Below, piece after piece: positions 1-5,099 of a stretch of DNA of 6,193 nt. The notes under the pieces were generated by a model, which saw nothing but the letters and a program-made list of their open reading frames with translations, searched no databases and was not told the DNA's origin. Source of the stretch: Bacilli bacterium. GTDB lineage: Bacteria > Bacillota > Bacilli > Tumebacillales > JAQBPP01. The DNA is taken from positions 1-6,193 of the forward strand of contig JAQBPP010000195.1 in the NCBI GenBank assembly GCA_028287455.1. Direction: 5' to 3'. The position numbers and the translations under genes were made by a program. How positions within the stretch are numbered: the stretch's first letter is position 1; every line of letters begins with the position of its first letter.

Positions 1-776
1 TCGATCATTTTCTGTTTGAATCCAAACAAGGGTATTGTGATCATTTTTCAACTGCTATGGTCATCCTTGCGCGCAGTTTGGGAATTCCCGCCCGGTGGGT
101 CAAAGGATATACGGCAGGAGCTGTTCAGCAAACAGATCAGGAGCAAATGCTAAATGATCCGAATGCGAGCACGGTCGCAGAAGGACCTGGAGTGTATACC
201 ATCTTAAACTCCGATGCCCATTCGTGGGTAGAGGTCTATTTTCCTGGCTTTGGCTGGATACCGTTTGAACCGACCAGCGGCTTTAGTTTGCCTAAAATTG
301 TCCCGGATTCACAACTGGTGGACCTGCCGGCTGCCGCAGCGCCTGCAGCACAAACCGCACAAAAGAGCACAGTTTCTATTGCCACCCAACCCCTTTTAGC
401 AGCTGTTTTCCTGCTGCTGATTGCACTAATTGTATATAGCCTGGTGTCAAGAACCTCTTTGTTCTTCAATTTAAGCTATTTCATTCAGCGACGACGGGCA
501 ATCAGCCGTAAGCAACGAGTGACACTGGAGTTCCGCAAATTAGTTTACAGTATGAGGCGCAAAGGGATGTTGTATTTGGCCTATGAAACGATGCGGGAAA
601 CATTTGAACGATGGGTAGTGGTTCGCCCAACTCTTGAGCCGCATCTATCGGATTTGCTGTCTATTTTGGAAAAAGCAAAGTATACTCAGGCAGACATAAC
701 AACAGCCGAATTATCTCAAGTGGTGGAATTAGTTAAAAGAGTTTGTAATAACCACGGCGGCCTTGGCAGAAAATAA
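1..776 (+). CDS. Transglutaminase-like membrane protein (TgpA/YebA type), C-terminal part, 5' truncated by window edge
   Basis: The reading frame is open from base 3 and starts outside the window; the ATG at 57 is internal, because the conserved catalytic segment GYCDHFSTAMV begins before it. Visible parts, in order: the transglutaminase core with the nucleophile Cys (36-38), the motif GIPARWVKGY, the catalytic His in DAHSWVEV (219-221), and the third acidic position as Glu in the FEPT motif (267-269). An Ala/Pro-rich linker follows, then one hydrophobic membrane segment (about 393-446). A basic tail of roughly 100 residues resembles the DUF4129-like cytoplasmic region of TgpA proteins. In this family a bundle of N-terminal membrane helices precedes an extracytoplasmic transglutaminase domain; those helices would lie upstream of the window. 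In Bacillus such genes follow a MoxR ATPase and a DUF58 gene, which could be expected just upstream. The natural substrate is not known. The domain assignment is firm, the physiological role is not. Confidence 0.9.
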   Translation, partial: DHFLFESKQGYCDHFSTAMVILARSLGIPARWVKGYTAGAVQQTDQEQMLNDPNASTVAEGPGVYTILNSDAHSWVEVYFPGFGWIPFEPTSGFSLPKIVPDSQLVDLPAAAAPAAQTAQKSTVSIATQPLLAAVFLLLIALIVYSLVSRTSLFFNLSYFIQRRRAISRKQRVTLEFRKLVYSMRRKGMLYLAYETMRETFERWVVVRPTLEPHLSDLLSILEKAKYTQADITTAELSQVVELVKRVCNNHGGLGRK

Positions 777-814
777 ATTTCACACTAATCAAAACCAGTT
801 AAGGGGCACATCAA

Positions 815-2119
815 ATGGCGAAGGCCGTGTTAACTGCAAGGCGAAAGAAGCGTTTGGAACAGGGGAATCCCTGGGTATATCAAAATGAGATTGACCGCAT
901 GGAAGGGACAGCGAACCCTGGCGATGTGGTTGACATTTATAACCATCAGGGGCACTTTTTGGCAAAAGGTTCTTATAATCCAAATTCGCAGATTTGCATT
1001 CGTGTTCTGGCTTACGATCAGAAGGAACAGATCAATCAAAGCTTCTTTGAAAAGAGGTTTCGCGCGGCGCTTGATTTGCGCAGAAGATTCCTGGACGATG
1101 TGAATGCGTTTCGTGTCATCTATGGTGAGGCCGATTTTTTGCCGGGGCTGATCGTTGACAAGTATGCAGATGTGCTGGTAATCCAGGTGCTATCGCTTGG
1201 CATGGAAGTTTTTAAAAAGGAGATAGTACAAGGACTGCGAAACGTCCTGCAGCCGCAAGGGATTTTTGAGCGCAGCGATGTGAAAGTGCGCGAGTTGGAG
1301 GGCCTCGCTCAAACCACTGGCTGGCTTTTGCAGCCAGACCACGAACAATTGCTTGCGGGCAAAGTAGAAATTCGAGAGAATGGCCTAAAGTTAGTCGTTG
1401 ATTTTATCCATGGACAGAAAACGGGCTATTTCTTCGATCAACGGGAGAACCGGGCTGCGATCGCACCGCTTGTGCGGTTTGCTGTCGATGAGAAACCGCG
1501 CGTCGACCAACGCTTTCGGCCAGAAGAGTTGGCACAGTTGTCAAACGAAGGGCAAACTGTCAAAGGAACTCGCCGGGGGGCTGATGTACTCGAATGCTTC
1601 TCCCATACCGGCAGCTTCACCGTACACGCTGCAGCGTATGGGGCAAATTCAGTCACTTGCCTCGATATCAGCGAGCTTGCGATCGACACCGCGATCCAGA
1701 ATGTGAAATTGAATGGGTTCGAAGAGCGTGCGCAGTTTGAGTTTGTCGTGGCAGACGCGTTTGAGCAGCTTCGATCCTGGAGCGAAGAAGGACGTTTATG
1801 GGATGTAGTGATGCTCGACCCTCCGGCGTTTGCCAAATCAAAACAGGCCGTGCAGGGCGCCTGCCGCGGTTATAAAGAGATCAACCTGCGGGGCATGAAG
1901 CTGGTTAAAAACGGGGGCTATCTGGTCACGTCCTCCTGTTCCTATCACATCAGTGCTGAGCTGTTTCAGGGTGTCATTGCACAGGCTGCTGTTGATGCCA
2001 GGAAGATTCTTAGATTAATCGACTTCCGGACAGCAGGCAAAGATCATCCGCAACTTCTCGGCGTAGACGAGGGGAATTATTTGAAGTTTGCGATCTTCGA
2101 GGTCACAGATCGTGGCTAA
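815..2119 (+). CDS. Class I SAM-dependent rRNA methyltransferase, RlmI/YwbD-like (COG1092)
   Basis: A 434-residue cytoplasmic protein of the family that includes E. coli RlmI (23S rRNA m5C methyltransferase) and B. subtilis YwbD. The N-terminus (AKAVLTARRKKRLEQGNPWVY, about 2-70) fits the RNA-binding PUA-like domain. The Rossmann catalytic domain shows GYFFDQRENR (about 204-213), SAM motif I VLECFSHTGSF (258-268), the acidic DISELAID segment, motif IV DPPAFAKSK starting at Asp335, and SSCSYH with the likely catalytic Cys375. The ATG at 815 has an AAGGGG ribosome site at 801-806 with 8 bases spacing. The gene lies 38 bases after the transglutaminase gene with no terminator between, and overlaps polX by 8 bases, so an operon is likely. 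It is about 35-40 residues longer than usual because of an extra stretch at about 221-256, between the QRENR motif and motif I. The family is certain; the exact modified base is inferred from RlmI. Confidence 0.92.
   Translation: MAKAVLTARRKKRLEQGNPWVYQNEIDRMEGTANPGDVVDIYNHQGHFLAKGSYNPNSQICIRVLAYDQKEQINQSFFEKRFRAALDLRRRFLDDVNAFRVIYGEADFLPGLIVDKYADVLVIQVLSLGMEVFKKEIVQGLRNVLQPQGIFERSDVKVRELEGLAQTTGWLLQPDHEQLLAGKVEIRENGLKLVVDFIHGQKTGYFFDQRENRAAIAPLVRFAVDEKPRVDQRFRPEELAQLSNEGQTVKGTRRGADVLECFSHTGSFTVHAAAYGANSVTCLDISELAIDTAIQNVKLNGFEERAQFEFVVADAFEQLRSWSEEGRLWDVVMLDPPAFAKSKQAVQGACRGYKEINLRGMKLVKNGGYLVTSSCSYHISAELFQGVIAQAAVDARKILRLIDFRTAGKDHPQLLGVDEGNYLKFAIFEVTDRG
2099..2103 (+). promoter_or_regulatory. 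Ribosome binding site that fixes the polX start
   Basis: GAGGT lies 8 bases before the GTG at 2112, inside the last codons of the methyltransferase gene. The alternative TTG at 2088 has no comparable site, and it would add eight residues not expected in PolX proteins. The placement implies translational coupling of the two genes. Confidence 0.7.
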
Positions 2120-3842
2120 TCCAGTCTCAAATACACAGATCGCGTTTCTGTTGCGTCATCTTGCTGGTATGCTTGAAATTGTGGGAGAACAGGATTTCAA
2201 AGTGAGAGCTTTTGAACGCGCAGCAACTGCGGTGCTGCAGTCGAAATCTTCAATGGAAGAACTGGTTAAAGAGCGGAGAATTCATTTGCTGCAAGGCGTT
2301 GGCCGAGGGATCGCCGAGGTAATCAGCGAATATGTCGAGACTGGGGAAAGCACGCTATTGCATGAACTCGAGCAGCAAATCCCAGCTGAGTTGCAGGAAA
2401 TCCTGCTGCTGCCAGGGATCGGCCCGAAGTCATTGCAGCGTTTTCAGCGTGAATTAGGCATTCGATCCCTGGACGACTTGCAAAACGCGTGCGAGTCGCA
2501 CCGCGTACGTGCCTTAAGCGGTTTTGGAGCTCAGAAAGAAGAGCGGATTCTGGAGACGATCAAGAGTTATCGTTCAGCCAAACGCCATATTTCAGTAGGG
2601 ATTGTTTATCCCTTCGCGGAACTATTGGTGAATCATCTCACCAAGTGGGAACATGTCAATCACGCGACGATTGTTGGATCGGTCAGGCGGATGACTGAAA
2701 CGGTCCAAAATGTTAATTTGTTGGCTGCCGCGTCAATTAACGATCACCCTCACATAATCGAACGCTTTGTACAACTTCCTTTGATCAAAGTGGTCCACGA
2801 GCAGAAAGACGACTACTGCAGCACAGTTATGCAAGTTGGGAAACGTGACATACCAGTCGATTTAAGATTGGTAAGTCCTAACCTATATGGCTTGGCGATG
2901 ATCCAATATACGGGCTCCACGTCTCATGTGGCTTCTTTGGTGCAACGAGTCAAACCGGACGAATCCAATCCTGACACGTTTACAAATGAGACTGACACGT
3001 ATCAGTACTTTGGTTTGCCCTGGATCCCGCCTGAACTGCGCGAAGGTACAGGAGAAATTGAAGAATCAGAGCGAGGATCTTTACCTGAGCTGGTTAACGC
3101 AAATGATATTCGTGGCGATTTGCATGTGCATACGAATTGGAGCGATGGGGATTATTCGCTTGAGGACGTTGCCCGAATGGCGCGTACATTAGGCTATCAC
3201 TATATAGCGATTACCGACCATTCGCGCAGCTTGGCAATTGCAAGTGGTTTAACTATCGAAGCGATCAAACGGCAGCAGGATCAAATCCGCAAGCTTAATT
3301 TGAGTTGGAATGACTTTTCCATTTTCGCTGGGGTGGAACTGGAGATTCTGGCGGATGGCAGTCTTGATTATCCGGATGAGGTATTAGCCGAACTGGATTT
3401 CGTTGTTGCTTCGGTGCATTCTGCGTTTAAACAGTCGCAAGAGCAAATGACCGCCCGGCTTGTAGCTGCGATCAGAAACCCATTTGTCCATTTGATTGGA
3501 CATCCTTCCGGTCGACTCCTATCCAGGCGGCCTTCTTACGCGTTTCATCTGGATGAAGTATTGCATGCGGCGGCAGATACAGGTACTGCGGTAGAACTGA
3601 ATTGCTCGCCTAACCGTCTAGACTTGAATGAACATTCGCTGAGAAAGGCCAAACAATATGGGGTGAAGGTTGCCATCAATACAGATTTTCATCACCGAAA
3701 TGAGTTTTTGAATATGCGCATTGGGGTAGGAATGGCGCGCAGGGCGTGGCTCGCTCCTCAGGAGGTCATCAATACCTGCAGCGTTTCAGAAGTTATGAAA
3801 TTCGCAGCCGACAAGAAGAATCGTGTTGGGAGCGCTCTGTGA
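2112..3842 (+). CDS. polX: PolX-family DNA polymerase/3'-5' exonuclease with altered polymerase active site
   Basis: A 576-residue protein from the GTG start, the usual size for bacterial PolX. Order of parts: an N-terminal 8-kDa-like domain with a helix-hairpin-helix at about 58-74 (LLQGVGRGIAEV); a second helix-hairpin-helix at about 97-113 (LLPGIGPKSL); the palm; a short thumb ending in GLPWIPPELREGTGEIE; and a PHP domain from about 334. The palm keeps the GSVRR nucleotide-binding motif (189-193) and the third acidic residue Asp250 (VDLRLV), but the usual D-x-D is Asn200-Val-Asn202. The PHP metal ligands look complete: His338, His340, Asp345, His370, Glu409, His436, His464, Asp525, His527. 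Family knowledge: PolX fills short gaps in base excision repair, and the PHP domain gives Mn-dependent 3'-5' exonuclease and AP-endonuclease-type activity. Inference: this copy probably keeps the nuclease and has lost or strongly reduced synthesis. The frame is otherwise intact, so it does not look like a decaying pseudogene. Confidence 0.93.
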   Translation: MANPVSNTQIAFLLRHLAGMLEIVGEQDFKVRAFERAATAVLQSKSSMEELVKERRIHLLQGVGRGIAEVISEYVETGESTLLHELEQQIPAELQEILLLPGIGPKSLQRFQRELGIRSLDDLQNACESHRVRALSGFGAQKEERILETIKSYRSAKRHISVGIVYPFAELLVNHLTKWEHVNHATIVGSVRRMTETVQNVNLLAAASINDHPHIIERFVQLPLIKVVHEQKDDYCSTVMQVGKRDIPVDLRLVSPNLYGLAMIQYTGSTSHVASLVQRVKPDESNPDTFTNETDTYQYFGLPWIPPELREGTGEIEESERGSLPELVNANDIRGDLHVHTNWSDGDYSLEDVARMARTLGYHYIAITDHSRSLAIASGLTIEAIKRQQDQIRKLNLSWNDFSIFAGVELEILADGSLDYPDEVLAELDFVVASVHSAFKQSQEQMTARLVAAIRNPFVHLIGHPSGRLLSRRPSYAFHLDEVLHAAADTGTAVELNCSPNRLDLNEHSLRKAKQYGVKVAINTDFHHRNEFLNMRIGVGMARRAWLAPQEVINTCSVSEVMKFAADKKNRVGSAL

Positions 3843-3857
3843 TTGGAGCGCTCCTTT
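3829..3857 (+). terminator. Hairpin terminator overlapping the polX stop codon
   Basis: GGAGCGCTC (3829-3837) can pair with GAGCGCTCC (3846-3854): 9 base pairs with an 8-base loop that contains the TGA stop of polX, followed only by TTT. The stem is strong but the T-tract is short, so termination may be moderate. It sits between the convergent polX and UPF0180 genes. Read on the minus strand there is no T-run, so it is not clearly bidirectional. Confidence 0.65.
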
Positions 3858-3878
3858 ACACGCTATCAGGCAGGTTGA

Positions 3879-4133
3879 TTATTGAAATCGAGCCGATTGT
3901 TCAATTCGTTCGTGGATTTCGGTCGGTGTCAATCCTTCCGCATTAATGACAGGGCAGTTGATTGCCACATTTTGAATGCCCATTACATTTTGATCGGCTC
4001 CCGAAATCACTACTGCTGAGTAGTCAGAGTTTGCTGCTCCCAAATTGGCATCATCTAATGAATCTACTTGATAACCTTGGTTCTTTAGATAATCAGAAAC
4101 AGGGGACAAATTGTCTTCGACAGCTACCCTCAT
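3879..4133 (-). CDS. UPF0180 family protein (YkuS-like)
   Basis: An 84-residue protein matching the small UPF0180 family (B. subtilis YkuS, about 80 residues). Visible family signatures: an N-terminal MRVAVEDNLSPVSDYLKNQG (VED-LS at the start, then a Gly-Tyr-x-Val strand), the central VVISGADQNVMGIQN (compare TGxDxNVMGI in relatives), and the C-terminal VINAEGLTPTEIHERIE. There is no signal peptide or membrane segment, so it should be cytoplasmic. The ATG at 4133 is preceded by an excellent AGGAGGT ribosome site. The gene is alone on the minus strand, convergent with polX, and its upstream region runs into the tmRNA-tail-like sequence. The function of the family is not known; the family call is made from motif memory and is strong. 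Confidence 0.9.
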   Translation of the reverse strand: MRVAVEDNLSPVSDYLKNQGYQVDSLDDANLGAANSDYSAVVISGADQNVMGIQNVAINCPVINAEGLTPTEIHERIEQSARFQ

Positions 4134-4140
4134 CCGGATA

Positions 4141-4147
4141 ACCTCCT
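4141..4147 (-). promoter_or_regulatory. Strong ribosome binding site of the UPF0180 gene
   Basis: Read on the minus strand the sequence is AGGAGGT, 7 bases before the ATG at 4133. This near-perfect anti-16S match confirms both the strand and the start of this small gene. Confidence 0.85.
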
Positions 4148-4181
4148 TTGTAGTCTACGACTGCTAGTATTTCCCGGTGCG

Positions 4182-4209
4182 CTGGGTTCGATTCCTGTCG
4201 CCTCCACAA
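4182..4209 (+). other. Fragment resembling the 3' tail of tmRNA (T-arm and acceptor strand); relic or att-site remnant
   Basis: The sequence reads as a T-loop TTCGATT (4187-4193) within CTGGG and CCTGT arms, then CGCCTCC (4199-4205) and a discriminator A (4206), the arrangement found at the 3' end of bacterial tmRNA (acceptor strand CGCCTCC, then ACCA). Deviations: the T-stem has only two clean G-C pairs plus two G-U and one mismatch, and the expected CCA is CAA. No D-arm, anticodon arm, matching 5' acceptor strand or tag reading frame is visible upstream, where the UPF0180 gene begins within about 50 bases. It is therefore not a functional tRNA or tmRNA gene as seen. The 3' end of ssrA is a well-known integration site of phages and islands, so an attachment-site remnant is the leading explanation; chance similarity or an old partial duplication remain possible. 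Confidence 0.5.
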
Positions 4210-4217
4210 TCACCTGC

Positions 4218-4248
4218 AAGCCAATGCCCTAGTGGTATTGGTTTTTTT
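4218..4248 (+). terminator. Strong intrinsic terminator downstream of the tmRNA-like tail
   Basis: CCAATGCC (4221-4228) pairs with GGTATTGG (4234-4241) around a CTAGT loop (8 pairs, one of them G-U), followed by seven T (4242-4248); AAG before the stem can pair with the first T residues. The orientation is +, yet no + gene ends just upstream: polX stops almost 380 bases earlier and the gene between is on the minus strand. The only + element it can serve is the tmRNA-tail-like fragment, which ends about 12 bases before the stem. Confidence 0.82.
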
Positions 4249-4302
4249 GTGCTAAATTATAGTAGAAATGAGGAATTTTTCAGGATTGGGGCAGACTAGA
4301 TT

Positions 4303-5085
4303 ATGACCAGGATCTCAGTGCTCATCGCCTTCCTGCTTTTCATTGGATGCTCTGCTCCTGGTACAGCTGTCAGCAGCACCACATATAATCATTCACCTAT
4401 AAACTCAGACAACCAACCTAACTCACTGACTACTGCAGAGCCAGACCAGCAAAATCAAATTGACCAAACTGATACATCTTCCACGTCAAATCCTAATACA
4501 ATCGACGTAGCTGCTCAATGGCAAGAGCCGGAGCTTCTATATGGATGTGAAGTGACAAGCGTATCAATGCTGCTGGATGCCGCGGGTCACCCTGTCGATA
4601 AAATGGAATTAGCAGACCAGGTGCCTAAGGATCCCACTGCTGAAGTGAAGGCGGACGATGGAACAATCCTGTCCTGGGGAGATCCGGATACAGGTTTTGT
4701 GGGGGATATTACCGGTGACAATGACGGATACGGCGTGAATCACGGTCCGATTGTTAAATTGGTCAATCAGTACCTGCCTGGCAAAGCGCTCGATCTGACA
4801 GGATCGCCTTTTAATAAGATTTTGGATCAAGTGGCCAGTGGAAAACCAGTTGTGGTTTGGACAACGGTCGATTTCACTCCTACTGATGTATGGGTCAGCT
4901 GGCAAGGCCCAAATGGCCCTGTGAACATAACATATAATGAACATGCTGCGCTTTTGGTGGGGTTTAACGACGGGGAAGTGTTCGTCAATGATCCGCTCGA
5001 CGATACTGCTGCCAAAGCAGTGGACCGCGAATCTTTCATGCAGTCGTGGGAGCAGTTGGGAGAACAGGCAGTAAGTTTTAACTAG
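4303..5085 (+). CDS. C39-family peptidase-like lipoprotein (YvpB type)
   Basis: A 260-residue protein. A short N-terminal signal (MTRISVLIAFLLFIGC) ends in a lipobox with Cys16, so it is probably a membrane-anchored lipoprotein outside the cell. Residues of about 17-70 form a Ser/Thr/Asn/Gln-rich linker. The peptidase_C39_2 domain follows: catalytic Cys82 in LLYGCEVTSVSMLL, the family segment WGDPDTGFVGDITG and YGVNHGPI, His214 in YNEHAALLVGF, and Asp230 in VFVNDPL. Cys, His and Asp are all present, so a cysteine-protease fold with an active triad is plausible; the substrate is not known. The ATG at 4303 is fixed by an in-frame TAG at 4297-4299; the ribosome site is weak (GGATTGGGG, 4283-4291). 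The gene directly follows a strong terminator, so it must have its own promoter nearby, and it probably leads a transcript that includes the next gene. Confidence 0.9.
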   Translation: MTRISVLIAFLLFIGCSAPGTAVSSTTYNHSPINSDNQPNSLTTAEPDQQNQIDQTDTSSTSNPNTIDVAAQWQEPELLYGCEVTSVSMLLDAAGHPVDKMELADQVPKDPTAEVKADDGTILSWGDPDTGFVGDITGDNDGYGVNHGPIVKLVNQYLPGKALDLTGSPFNKILDQVASGKPVVVWTTVDFTPTDVWVSWQGPNGPVNITYNEHAALLVGFNDGEVFVNDPLDDTAAKAVDRESFMQSWEQLGEQAVSFN

Positions 5086-5092
5086 TAAGGAG
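5086..5092 (+). promoter_or_regulatory. Ribosome binding site that fixes the GTG start of the flavoprotein gene
   Basis: TAAGGAG starts one base after the lipoprotein stop codon and lies 7 bases before GTG at 5100. It supports this non-ATG start and close coupling to the upstream gene. Confidence 0.85.
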
Positions 5093-5099
5093 ATTGACC

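Noticed and set aside
777..814. A terminator or promoter between the transglutaminase and methyltransferase genes
   Set aside because: The 38-base gap shows only the AAGGGG ribosome site; no hairpin or hexamer pair was seen.
1321..1337. Hairpin CTGGCT/AGCCAG
   Set aside because: It is a six-pair stem inside the methyltransferase coding sequence with no following T-run; chance is sufficient.
1438..1836. A 132-codon open frame on the minus strand
   Set aside because: It is antisense to the catalytic domain of the methyltransferase, has a Ser/Ala/Arg-rich composition and shows no family motif.
2088..2111. TTG start at 2088 for polX
   Set aside because: It would add eight residues not typical of PolX and has no good ribosome site; GTG at 2112 has GAGGT at the right distance.
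3746..3946. A 66-codon open frame on + across the polX end
   Set aside because: It overlaps the end of polX and the antisense of UPF0180 in another frame and has no ribosome site or motif.
4130..4209. A complete tRNA gene ending at 4209
   Set aside because: Only the T-arm and acceptor strand are recognisable; there is no D-arm, anticodon stem or 5' acceptor partner (GGAGGCG-like) upstream, the T-stem is weak and CCA is not encoded.
4258..4263. TATAGT as a -10 box for the lipoprotein gene
   Set aside because: The hexamer is good and well placed, but no -35 hexamer is found at 16-18 bases upstream (the position falls in the terminator stem), so a promoter cannot be supported by sequence alone.
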